Below are positions 34,557-47,400 of a stretch of DNA of 64,000 bases, in pieces (within the stretch, counting starts at the first letter, position 1; every line of letters begins with the position of its first letter). The stretch covers positions 19,945,683 to 20,009,682 of the forward strand of contig OZ022593.1 of the NCBI GenBank assembly GCA_963669155.1, in the 5' to 3' direction. The translations under genes were made by a program, and so were the position numbers. Source of the DNA: Arbacia lixula. Lineage: Eukaryota; Echinodermata; Echinoidea; Arbacioida; Arbaciidae. Under the pieces are notes generated by a model, which had not been told where the DNA came from, searched no databases, and was given only the letters and a program-made list of their open reading frames with translations.

Positions 34557-34972
34557 TTAAAGGGATGGTCCATCCTGAAATGAAGTTGTTTTTAATACAA
34601 GCAGAAACATAAAAGAAACATATTAAATCCTTCAAAAGATAAGAAAGTTACAATTGTTTAAAGTTTTGATTTCGTGTTTTTGATGAAGGAATCATCTTTT
34701 TTGTAGAGATTTGTGTGTAAAACATGTGTCTAATGATATTTCATGTGCACAGAAAAAAACCTGACATGTATTCTTTTAAGAAAATGGAAATTGAGAGAAA
34801 CATATGGGAGAGCATCTCGCAAGTGATGTCACAAAATTAGAACTTTAATAGATTGCAACTTTCTTCTTATTCTTTGAGGGATTTTCGTCAAACCTTCACT
34901 TATTTGTTGCATCTGGTTCATCTTTCTGCTTTTATCAAAAGCAATTCGACTTCAGGCTGGACTTTTCCTTTA
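34557..34972. mobile_element. Related MITE, unit 2 (first member, right end kept)
   Basis: Unlike units 1 and 3, this copy keeps GGCTGGACTTTTCCTTTAGG at its right end, the inverted match of AAAGGGATGGTCCATCC, so it is the most complete member. Confidence 0.72.
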
Positions 34973-35476
34973 GGATCAGTCTTCCTTGCCCTCCTCTTTA
35001 ATAATGAAAACTGTGGTAAAATGGTGAGAGACCTTGACTCTTGCAGAGAGATCCTGGGTTTCTGTCTGCTTTTTTTGTAGCACTGGTAGAAAACTTGGTA
35101 GGATTTATTCCTTATCTAACATAATCAACGAGCTTCTAGTGGTGACAACTGCTTGGCTTAAGGCCAGGCTACGAATCCAAGGGCCACCTTCATGAAACCT
35201 CACTAACCTAGTAAGTTACTAAAAATGTGTGTAGCTTGATGAGGTTCTGAAGCCAACTAGGCTTAGTAAGGTTTCATGAAGATGGCCCCAGTGCTCTGAA
35301 TGGTGCTGGGTACCAGAAAAGTGCTATATCAGGCTATCATCATTTCCAGTAAGCTATATCTGGTTAAGTGCAGTGTTTACCAGAGAGGTTGAGTTGACAT
35401 CTTTATATAAGTGGAAATGATTCTTATTAGGTGGTCTGTCGTACGCCGACAGATCACCGTCCGATTTCGTCGGAAT

Positions 35477-35504
35477 CTTCTTTCTTCTTCTTCTTCTTCT
35501 TCTT

Positions 35505-35534
<30 letters not shown>
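35477..35534. repeat. (CTT)n microsatellite, expanded in unit 2
   Basis: About 18 units, against 5 in unit 1 (13004-13019) and 7 in unit 3 (61590-61613). Confidence 0.95.
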
Positions 35535-35535
<1 letters not shown>

Positions 35536-36666
35536 TTTTTATTCCATACCCCCACGTTTTGGTGTCATCTATATCTCAACAATGCATGTGTCATGCCTTA
35601 TATTTTTGCCATGTATAGGTATACATGTGAACTTGGCAAATTAAGATTTTCAAGGTCATAAGATAACCATGACGTCATCTACGAGCAATTTAATGAAATT
35701 ATATTAACTTATATATCTCTAGAACTGATCATCTTTAGGTAATGAAAATTGACATGCATAAAATTAATGAGAAGACAATTAATATCAATGAACAAAAACG
35801 CGCGTACAGGTACGTTAGTGCAATAACGTGCGCGCAAAATTTTAAAATGCTCCAAATCAACTAGAAATTGTTTTGCATATGTTTCAGGCCATTTCAAGCA
35901 TTTCAACGATTTCCGCGCGTGCGCGCGTTTTTCCGTACACTACATATAGCACACCCTGTCATTTTGAACCATTTCCATGCAATAACAAGGTCGTGCGGGT
36001 GCGTCAAAGTTGTAAGTCTGCGCGTGCGTCAATACGTTTTTGTGTGCAAATATTGCAAAAAACATGACTACCTTCAATCGGCCATAGCTCTTCAGAACGG
36101 CTGGTAACCCCCATTTCTTTTTAATATTCGAAAAGAATATGAAATGTAAATGTGATTTCATGTATCATTTTACCGTTAAGTACATCGAGACGTCATCATA
36201 TTGCCATGTAAAGGGAAAAAAATTAATTTTCATGTATGACGTCATGAACTTTTTCACCCGTTTTGGAGTATCTCTGTAATCCTTCATCAATTTCCTCCCA
36301 AATTTCAGTATGTGATAGCTGAGACATTGCTCTATGAAAAACTACCCTTATTTTTTTTAAATGTGATTCTTTCTTCATGGTTTAAATTCGATTATAGATA
36401 TTAATGTCAAAATCGGACGAATGTACGTGTTATGTCAATGGAAGGGGTATTTGTGAAATGACATGACGACCTTCTTTGAGCTGTATCTCGCTTATGTTTG
36501 GCTCTGTTACTCTGAAAGTTTAGAATGTTGTAGCTGAGTCTACTAGCTTTCAGGGCAGTAGTCTCCATTTTTTAATCAGATGTCGGGATCTTGGCGAACT
36601 TTCAGCTTGAATATTGATTTCTAAATCATTCTAGCCCCTGCTGGGCATTACGTGTTAAGTGAATGG

Positions 36667-36720
36667 GAAGATGGGTAAGGCGCTATCTCGAGGCCCCTGG
36701 TTCGATTCCTGAAGTGAGTA
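36667..36720 (+). mobile_element. tRNA-derived SINE head, unit 2 (A box deleted)
   Basis: Twelve bases covering most of the A box are missing, while the B box GGTTCGATTCC (36699-36709) is intact. Confidence 0.6.
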
Positions 36721-37412
36721 CGGTCAGTTTGTTTATTCCTTTTGCAATGTTTATTTTGCCACCTTCTTCTGTTCTATCCCTCACTTTGTCATTCTCTTTG
36801 AGATTTTCTTTCCCATTTTTTTCTTCTCGCCATTTTATCATAAATGACTGTTAATTACATGTTGTTAGCACATACATGTCACCATTGAGGCCAGTCTCTT
36901 TCGTGTGTGCTGCCTTTGATTTCTAATGAATAGATGATGTCACCGTGGAAGGTCCATGGTGTGATCGTGCATTTACCATCCAATTTCTGTGTAAAAAAAT
37001 GCCATACAGACCACATTATACTTAGACATACTTATACAAGTATGTCTCGTTTTCATTTGATTCCTTCCGGGGAGAATGGGATCCATGGTCATTACATCGA
37101 GCAGAGTTGTTAAATCCTTTCATTCATTCACCTTAAGTTCACTGTAGTGCATTTAAGCTGGCAAAGTTTCCTGCAATTGCACATTCCTTATTTTGGCAAT
37201 ACTAAGAGCCTCTTTTTCTGAACAAAAATATTTTCTCTTTCAATTTTTCATCAGACCAAAATGAAGCATACAAATAAAACACAAATATAGAAATATAGAA
37301 ACATGAACAAATAACATAATGAACATAGATTGTGAACTAGAACATAAACTACTACATCGAATAACATATCTTCATACCAAAAAATGATGATCTTTGTCCA
37401 TCTTTTATCTAC

Positions 37413-37867
37413 TTAAAGGGATAGTTTACCCTAAAGTTAAGTTGGTTCCAATAAAGGCAGACACATAAAAAGAAACATATTAGTGAAGGTTTGATGAAAA
37501 TCCGTCAAAGGATAAGAAAATTATGATCATTTTAAATTTTGACTTTGTGACGTCACGTGCGAGGTACTCTCTCATATGTTGAGTACAATTTCTAAGAACT
37601 GCTTGCATCCTTTTACCTATGTGTCTTATTCATCATTAGAATTAGGTTTTTACACACATACCTCTATGAAACAAAAAAAAAAAAAATTATGGAATTTTAT
37701 TGCACATGACATATGGAAGAGCACCTTCAACGTGACGTCACAAAAATCGAATTTTCAAAAGATCATAAATCATTTATCCCAGACGAATTTTGTCAAACTA
37801 TCACGTATATGTTTCTTTCACGTTTCTGCTTTTATTGAAACCAATGCATGGTGAACTATCACTTTAA
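37413..37867. mobile_element. TTAA-flanked MITE, unit 2 (second member)
   Basis: Orthologous to 14902-15356. Confidence 0.75.
37831..37836 (-). promoter_or_regulatory. Candidate poly(A) signal for copy C
   Basis: AATAAA on the minus strand about 510 bases past the stop, in the right end of a TTAA MITE, as in copy B. Confidence 0.3.
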
Positions 37868-37911
37868 GGTCTAACTTGCGATTTTACAAAATTGTTCCGA
37901 GGGCAATAGAA

Positions 37912-38426
37912 TGCTGCATTCCTAATGAGGGACGTCTTTCATGCTGCTGATTGGCTGGTGTCGGAAATCGAGGACACTCAGAAATCAGCTTAGCAATGCT
38001 GCATTCCTAATGAGGGACGTCTTTCGTGCTGCTGATTGGCTGGTGTTAAAGATCAAGGACACTCAGGGATCAGCTTAGCAATGCTGCATTCCTAATGAGG
38101 GACGTCTTTCGTGCTGCTGATTGGCTGGTGACAGAGATCGAGGACACTCAGGGATCAGCTTAGCAATGCTGCATTCCTAATGAGTGACGCCTTTCGTGCT
38201 GCTGATTGGCTGGTGTTAGAGATCGAGGACACTCAGGGATCAGCTTAGCAATGCTGCATTCCTAATGAGTGACGCCTTTCGTGCTGCTGATTGGCTGGTG
38301 TTAGAGATCGAGGACACTCAGAGATCAGCTTAGCAATGCTGCATCCCTAATGAGGGACGTCTTTCGAGCTGCTGATTGGCTGGTGACAGAGAGGGCATTC
38401 AGAGGTCAGCTCAGCAAGAGTGCAGT
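37912..38426. repeat. 85-bp tandem array at the 3' end of copy C (6 units)
   Basis: Monomers start at 37912, 37997, 38082, 38167, 38252 and 38337. One more unit than in copy B; the coding one is again the unit nearest the gene. Confidence 0.93.
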
Positions 38427-41400
38427 CTTTTACGTGGCCGCACATGAAAGTGATCCTCTTCCTCACGAGGTGTCTGGGACTAGTGTGGACTCTGCTATGC
38501 ATTGATGCCAGCTCATCTTCAGCGGGCCGCACAATCGACCTTAGTCTCCCGACTAGCAAGAGGATAGAAGGGAGAGATATACATGTATGTTACTGGCTAG
38601 CTATCTATCAATCAAATATTTCCTAAGACATCACATAAATCGTGACATTACCTAAAAATATCTTACCTGAAAATCTGACTGATTTTCACGTCAAGATCAT
38701 TTGCACAAAGTTTGAATGATAAAAGCAAATACATATCTTGAATATAAATGACAAAACCTTACTCGTATCATTACCTTGACCCTTGGCAAGGTCATATGAC
38801 CCACCCACGGTGAGACCAGAGAAACCCATTGGACCCCTTGCTAGGTTCTCCCTCGTAGGTGCATTGGCACGTTTCTTGGACTGCTTATTCTTTGCGGCCT
38901 TTGCATCAGGTTTTGTCTCCCTGAAGGTTTTTGAGATTGAGGCCATTCCTGGGTCCTCGTCCTCAAGCTGCATTCTTCTCAGGGTGTCGGCCACGCTGGA
39001 GTGACACAGGCCTGCTCCACCCTCCAAATCCTCATCCAACGCCGCAGCAGCACCCGGTGGTGAGGCTGTGGATGCCCAGGTGTGTCCATCTCCCGTTCCA
39101 TCAGGGGTTCTTGTCTGCTTCTCTTTCTCCTTTGATCCCTTCTTTGATCCTTTCTTTGACCTCTGGTTTGATGAGAGGTTCTCTGGTTTGGGGACAGCAG
39201 AGGCTGGTCCACCCCCTTTTGTGGGTCCTCTGGAGACTGAGCGCAGCGGAAGCTGCTGGGGGCTGACCTGTTGCTTGGAAATGTCATGCCTGAGGTATAG
39301 AAATAGAACAACAGCAACAAACTAGCCCATGAAATGTCAGCAGCAGCAAAGTTGTTGATTTCATGTGATTATTGGGGAGAGGAGGGATGATTGATGATGG
39401 GCGTCCCTAGCAAGGAATAAGGAAGGGTGGGAGGGGGTTGTCCACCCATGCATGGTAGGGTCTTTATGGAAAACTGATGCGTGCAAATCTTACTTTAGAG
39501 CATACTCAAATAATTTTCTATGTCATTATATGCAGTCCTCATTACATTTCTATTTATTTTATACATTGATAATTTCCCATTTTTCTAACTCTTTTCATCA
39601 AATTTTGTTTTTTGCATTAAACACTGACATTTCTTTTTATTGGACGACCTTTACGACCGAAAAATTGGGAGGGGGTAATTGCAAAGACCACCCTAACCAC
39701 TTAACGGAAACTATGACTAAAGTGCAGTATATGCATGTTCAATGAGGAAGGGGAAGGACAGCAATAGAAATCAAATCAAAATGAGAAGCAGAGAGCGAGA
39801 AGATGACGGAGAAGAAGGAGAAACAGATATTAAGGATGAGGAAGTGAAGAGGAGAAACATGAAGCAGAATAAACCACCTCAATCTCTTCTCAATCTCGGT
39901 GAGTGCTGGTAAGATTCTGTCTCCATGGAACTGCATCATCTGTCGTATGGTGACTCCTCGGTAGTCAGGGACATCAAGGCTTGCCCCATGTGTCACCAGA
40001 TACGCCACCAGGGCATCTCGATTGGTCTGGACTCCTAGATGACCCCACTTCTCTTTCATCTGTGTGAGGGCCCGGGTGGGATCAAATGTTGAGAGAGAAT
40101 TGGTGTGATCATGGGTTTAGCATTTAGAGAGAGATTGTGTCATAATGGATAAGAAGGTAGAGGATTAGTGGGGTCGTAATGGATTAGAAGGTAGAGAGGA
40201 GGGTTTGGGGATCATTATGGGTTATAAGGTAGAGAGAGGATTAGTGGGAATCGTAATGGATTAGAACGAATTAGAGAGAGAGGAGAAAGGATTATAGTGG
40301 ATTAGAGGGATGAGAGAGAATAATTTAAAATCATGGGTTTAGTATTAAGAAAGAGAGGGGATCATAATGAATTAAAAGTTAGAGAGAGGATTAGTGAGAA
40401 TCATGGTTTTATATTGTTTAGAAAGTGAGGGGATCATTATGAATTAGAAGGTACAAAGAGGAAGAAAGAGGAACAACACAGATTAGCAGGTAGTGTTATG
40501 TGATTGTAGTGTCCATTTACGACTCCCCCACCTCAAATGATATTGTCCATGTTTATAACCACTTATCCCAGCTAGAAGCCCAATTACTCTGAAGGTTTTG
40601 CTGGCTTTTAGTGGAATTTGGAACTGTGACATAGGAAGGCCCAGCTTGTTTGGAATTATGTATGAGTCATTATACATCAAAGAAACTGGCCCTGCTACCA
40701 ATGAATTTCACTATAATTATTTACTTGTTTCTTATTAGAGAACCATTATATTCAGAGGTATCAGAGAATTTGAATGAGACAGACATACTTTAGACAGATA
40801 TTCTGTCATCCATCAAATTGAGAGAGATTCATCAAACACAGAGTAATATACCTGTGCAGAAGATATACAACAAGGTACAGAGCTATCAGCATGATCAGAG
40901 CTACCATCGAGTTTAGAGCTGAGTAACAGATAAAGTATAGTGCAATGTGTAATACACTTTGAGTCTACAAGTCCTTCTTAAACCAAAAACTTAGCAACAC
41001 TACAGATCGCGATTTTTTTTTTTACCTTTGTCAGGAACTCCTTGTCAGGTAGTGGCTTGTCAGACATGTAGATGCGAAAGTTGTGAGCAATGCGTAGGGT
41101 GGAGTAACCCCAGTCATTGGGTGTGTCACAAGTTGCCCCGCTCCGCACAAGAATCTCTACTATATCCATGTTGTCATTGATGACACCTACAGAGACTGCT
41201 GTGTGATTGTGATTGTAGCATGCTACATCCAAATTGCAGTGCCCCTGTAAAAGATCAAACAAGATTGTGGAGTCAAATGATTTTGTACATGACCTCGACC
41301 CATGACATTTGGACCCCGTTGAAGTTATTTTGGCTGAGAATGTGTGTTTTGATCCTGTAGCAGCACTAAATTGCATATTGTATAATTATTTTGGATCGTA

Positions 41401-44400
41401 GATGGCGTCGTAGGTTGTTTATATATTGTTTGTATATCACCATGGTTGCTGGAACCTACTTTCACGCCCGCAGTTTCTCCAGCCTGTTCTGGATCCTAAT
41501 TTGCATAAATGCTGATTTAGGCGGGCAATTATCGTCCGCTAATTGGACGCCGCTGAAGCCCACGGATCCCACGGTGGCAAAGGAGAAAAAGGCAAAGGAG
41601 AAGAGAAGGGAAAATAGCCTTGGGAGCAAGAAGAAGCAAAACTGAGAGATAGCGACATGAGAGAGAAATAACAAACAGAGATATTGAAAGTGATTATAAC
41701 AAATCCAGCTTACCTTTCTGATCAGTATTTCTGCTGTTTTACTGCCAATCCACCTTGCCGCACTCATAAGCGGGGTGTATCCTTCCCAACACCTTGCCTC
41801 CACCAGTCTAGGACATTTCTCTATCAGTACGGATACAGCACTATGAAAGTTGAATGGGATGCGGTATGGGAGGGTGGAGAACAGTGCGTAAGGGAAGAGG
41901 AGAGGAGGATGATAGGGTGTTATAGAGAGGTGACTGACACACATTGGAGCATTAATACTGCGCATGGTAAGTTTTTCAATGTTCATCTCACTCCATGTTG
42001 TTACAGACCGACTTTTCTATATTGCCTTCTCTGCTCTAGCTCTTGTTGGAACATAATGTAAAGCGCGCTACCTCATACAATCCCCTGGGAATGACCCAGT
42101 CATATCATAGGTAATATTAAAGCCTTATAATTTACTTCCAGGTTCCCTATTTTACTCCAAGAAATTGAGACACAGGTCATGCAAATTTTTAGAGCATTTA
42201 AAATGAAGAGGTTTGAATACACAACCCTGGTCGTGAGAACGGGTACTAGCTGTGACCATCAAGCATCAGGGCTGCCACAGAACCAACATTCACCATTGTT
42301 TTATTTCAAAAAAAAATTAAAAAGGGGAAGCACTCGTTATTCAGAAAGTTCGTTATTCCGAACGTTACGATATGTTACGTTTTTTTTCTAAGGAGCATCG
42401 AGGTATAGGCAATTTACGTGTTTCAGAATTACGAACCTTCGGAATAAACGAACCTTCGGAATATCGAACTGTAGGCCCCTAACCTAAAAAAGGATATATA
42501 CTTACTGTGCATTATCAGCTCCTGCAGCTAGTGTCATCACGGATCTCTGAGCTGTATTGACAGCTTTGATATCAGCACAGCTTCCTCCCATAAGCAGATC
42601 AAACATGGCTGGAGTCACACAATATGTTCTGCTGGCCGCATTCATCAGAGGGGTGAACATGGCGTCAACTTTGCACTAGAAATGATATCACAAAGTCAAT
42701 ACTATACAAATATTTCATTACCATGAGGGATCTTGTGGAATCTATTTGCACCGAGGTTAACCCTACATAGCCCGGGCTATTTTGAAACCGCATAGCCCGG
42801 GGGGGGGGGGGGGGGGGGGTGGGGGGGTGGGAGGCAAAAACAGCCCCCCCCCCCCCCCCCCCTAAGATCTAGACCGTTGATCGCGCGATCGCGACTAAAA
42901 TTGGCACGTACGTCACCGATGCCGTAATCTCCGCAATTCAATTGTCAATTGCACCAAAATTATTCAAATTTATTTTTAATTAATTAATTATGCTAATTAA
43001 ATGCATACAAATCATAATTTGGTTGTAAATCTTTAAATATAGCCCCAAAACTGCTAGATATCAGTCCAGACACTCTTCTTAGGATTATTATCAAATTAGG
43101 CTTTTAAAAAATGGCAATATCAAAGTTTTTCTTATGTATTTTATTGTTTTTTGAATTTCTTTTGTATTTCTTTGTTTTTTCGACTTTATGTTTTTCATTG
43201 TTTTTTCGATGGAAATTGTTAGCAACACTATTTCAGTCATAAATAACATGAAATCTATTGTTTTTCATCAGTAAAAATAGATATAATGATACATTTATGA
43301 ATTTTGGCTAGATACAGAATTTGCATTGGATTTGTACATGAAATCACGTTTTTGAGCAATTTTGGGTCTGACATGCACTTACAAAATGTTACGTAACTTT
43401 GGAACCGTGTACCCCCGCGTTGCAAATTTGGTCTTAAAAGTTGCCTGAGACTTGAAGAAAAAAAGTCATGAAACGTCGCGGCGCGATCTTTTCGCGTTAC
43501 AAATTTATTGCGAAAAATGTCGAGGGGGGGGGGGCTGTTTTTGCCCCCCCCCCCCGGGCTAGTTAGGGTTAAGTGGAGGGCGTGCGGTACTATTTTCCCC
43601 GAGACCGCAGGTCGAGGGAAAATGGTACCGCACGCCCTCCACTTCACCGAGGGGACCAATAGATTCCACAAAGTTCCCGAATAAAGATCATGAAATATTT
43701 GTTTTATATCCTTCATTAATATATTCTTTGTTTATTAATATAATCCTTACCATGGACTTTGTAATATAGTGCCCATGCTCTAAGCTCCGAACGCAGGAGC
43801 CCGAGTCACATGTTTTGTTATATTTCCTGCGGCTTGAGCAAACCAACGGAAATTCAAATTGCACCTCGGCCGCAACACCGCATAAGTTCCGGCAGCGCGC
43901 CCAATGATTTTCCGCTAAAACGTCAAAAGGCAGCTGGAAAGAAATGTATCGCGTAGATTTTGCGTGTCGCGCATTTACCTGGGATGAATCAATGAAAATT
44001 GTATCGATCACCGATAGCCCAGATATCGATAGTCCAGAGGGAAAAATAAGACTATTTTTGGCATGACGTCACGAAATAGTACTTTTTTTCCCTCTGACGT
44101 CACGAAATAGTACTTTTCTTCCCTCTGAGCTCTCTTTCTTCAAATAGTTCATCTATTTGTGGTCATGTGACACCCTTTCAACCAATCAACGAACTGGAAT
44201 ATATTAATGAGGGATATAAAACACAATAAAAGCACTTGTTTCCATCGTATAGTCCATAGTCTTCCTATCAAGATACAAGACCTGGTTCCGATTACATAGT
44301 CACAGTCTTCGTATCACTTTAGATACAAGACTTGGTACCCATTACACAGTCCAGAATCTTCCTATTTGGGCACAAGCCCTGGTTCCCATCACATAGTCCA

Positions 44401-47400
44401 TATAATCTTTCTATCACTTTGCATACGAGCCCTGGATCCCATAACATAGTTCGCAGTCCTCTGATCAGTTTGGATACAAGTCCTGGTTACCACTACATAG
44501 TCCACAGTCTTCCTGTTTGGATGCAAGGCCTGGTTCCGGCCACTACGTAGTCCACAGTCTTCTTATTACTTTGGATACGAGCCCTGGTTCCGATCACATT
44601 GTCCACATTCTTTCTATTATTTTGGATACAAGCCCTGGTTCACAGTACACAGTCCTGTCTTCTTATTTGGATACAAACCCTGGTTCCTAGCACATAGTCC
44701 TTAGTGTTCCTATTATTCCTATGTGCATAACAGCTCTGGTTCACTCACGTAGTCCACAGTCGTCCTATTTGGATACAAGCCCTAATGCCCATCACATAGT
44801 TCAGAGTCCTATCATTTTGGATGCAAGTCCAGGTTCCCATAACATACTCCACTGTCTTTCTATCCTTTCAGATACCAGCCCTGGTTCCTATCTTTAAAGT
44901 CAAGTCCCTTTTTCCCTTTTCATAGAAGCCCTAGTTCCCATTCCATAGTCCACTTTTAACTTTGGATACAATCCCTGGAACTCATTATATGGTACACAGT
45001 CTTCCTATCAAGTTTCTATATAGCCCTGGTTCCCATTAGTATTGTCCACGGTCTACCTATAACTTTTGGTACAAGCACTGGTTCACATCACATAGTCCAC
45101 AGTCCCTTGGAATTGGCAACCATCCGTCCACAAGCCTTCCCCGTATTTGGTTACAAGCCCTGACTTCTATTTCATAGTCAGCATTCCTTCTTTCACGTTA
45201 TCTCTGTGCTTCCCATGTCAAAGCCAACGTTTTCCATCTTCTTAAATTGGTATCAACCCTTGTTCTCATTACTTGGTCAACAGTCCTTCTCTTTGGATAC
45301 AAACCATGGCTCCTACCTTCAAGTTGACGTCAGCACCATGCTGAAGTAGATGTCTGGCACACTCTTTGTGGCCCATAGTGCAAGCTATATCCAGACTAGT
45401 GAGCCCTGTAGGAGAAACAGCGCCAACATCCGCTCCATAGTTCAGAAGCAACTCCACAATGCTGTGGTGGTTGCTAGATCAGTTCAAGACACAAACATGC
45501 ACAATAGTTTTAAAAGTGTCGAAGACAGAATGCAAATTTTCATGGTTAATGGAGACCAGAAGTGAACAATTCTTTGGAAATGTTGTACCCCATCCATGTC
45601 ACTAAAACCATATGCCACCCTTTCAACAACAAAAAAAACATGAACCCAATAAAACTGAGGTAGTTAAAAAATTATAAACACATAAGTACAATTGATTGAG
45701 GGGAAGAGAAAGAATTTCTATGACAGAATGCATCAAAGCTTCTCATCAGCAGTTAAAAAACGTTATCATGATCCATATAATAAGTACTCATAACAGTCAA
45801 TTGAAGGGTTCACCATGTTCACAGTATATCCCGTAGCAAGAAAAATACATGTAAGTGTGCACATTAGCTTTACTGTTGGATCATTTCGCCCCACCCCCAG
45901 CTAGCCCCCTTAACATGAATTTGTCAACAATGTGATTACTCCATCAGCAACAAAAGAGCTATGTCCTTTTTAGGGAAGTGCTTTCCAAAACAAATCAACC
46001 TTTCGTTAACAATTCATAAGCTTTATTGCTTTATAACTTACAAGAGAGTTGCGATGTACAGAGATGAATAACCCTCATGGTTCAGACTTTCTGTAAACGC
46101 CCCTCGTTCAAGAAACAGGCGCACCATCTCAACATTATTTTCCTCCACGTGCATTGTCAACAGACTAGATAGGCCAGGACCAATTTCTTCATTAACCTGC
46201 ATCACATCAAACATAAAGAACGCATGTCATCTGCATGTACTCGGAGCATTCATATTTTTGTCAATCCAGACAGCCTTGCTAGAAGGATTGAAGTGAGACG
46301 TACATGAAGCTGGCATGTTTTACACGACAAATATTCTTTGCCTAGTCCTTTACTCTTCATCAGGACAGATGTGGCAAGAATCTATAGTCTAGCTGTTTGT
46401 ACACGGTGGTAGATCTTGGAGCGTCAGACAACTCCTTCTACACCAACATTCATATAACCTCTTAATGTGCCATGTGTGTATTTGCTTAATAAGTACACAC
46501 ACAATTCCAATATAGCATCCATTTGTCTGTAACGCAAAGTAGGCGTCATGACTGTTTGGACAATTTTATCTATTTTAGTAACATCAAAACATATACACAA
46601 TTGGTATACAAGTATATTCCCCCTTCGCCCTTCCCTGGCTCCGATATCGGGCTTACCCATTCTGGATGTACGTCTAAATACTCCTTCGTACTTTGAATGT
46701 CTTTCCGTTCAAGCGTAGCATCATAAAAATCCGTCTTCGGGTTTAAAATCATTTGAAGGTACGCATCTGGGATAGAAACAAGGGCAGAAAATAAAGGCCT
46801 TGTATGTCCATGCCAAACATGAATATTCTAGAAAATCTTACTTAAATTCATAACATTCTCAAACTTCATTCCACTAGGCAAAACTAGAGCAATTCGACTG
46901 CCACATACCATATACTACCGTATACTACCATATACAATCAATAAATATGCCTTCATCTCTAAGTTAACTTCATCTGGTCTGAATTGAAAATCTCCTATGG
47001 TCAGAGAACTTGGACATTTGGTTGAAATTAGTAGTATTGTAAACAAATATCTGTGAGGAAAAAATATTACATTTCTGACAAGATTCATTGACCTTTCAAC
47101 TACCTCGGTTTAACGATCTGTAATGGTATAGTACTATTTTGAGTTGAAATTGTACCATTGAACTTCTCTTTTGGTGATGTTTTTCCAGTTTGGGCAAAGT
47201 TCATTGACCTTTAACCTCAAATCTCATCCATCTATCTCCACGCAGTAATCCATTGTTGTGCTACTTTGAGTTGAAAATTGAGAAAATTATGTTTGAGCAC
47301 AGGACAGTTTACTCTTAACTTAGGTAAAAACTCATTTGAAAAAGGGAGACAAAAAGAATATTACCTAAGAAAGGTACGCGTTTTTCTGCAAGTTTCTTCT

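Larger units (their letters stand above)
31447..37411. other. Intergenic region between copies C and B (no gene seen)
   Basis: Same order of repeats as 9400-14900 in unit 1, but with the fold-back insertion, a deletion next to the CT tract and a single instead of double 240-base repeat. No credible gene. Confidence 0.6.
22303..47169. repeat. Tandem segmental duplication, unit 2
   Basis: About 24.9 kb. Longer than unit 1 mainly because of a 1.3-kb fold-back insertion at 33167, a 1.5-kb composite insertion at 42703 and an expanded intron 12 minisatellite. Confidence 0.92.

Noticed and set aside
42761..43568. Autonomous piggyBac transposon
   Set aside because: Only 808 bases, with no transposase frame.
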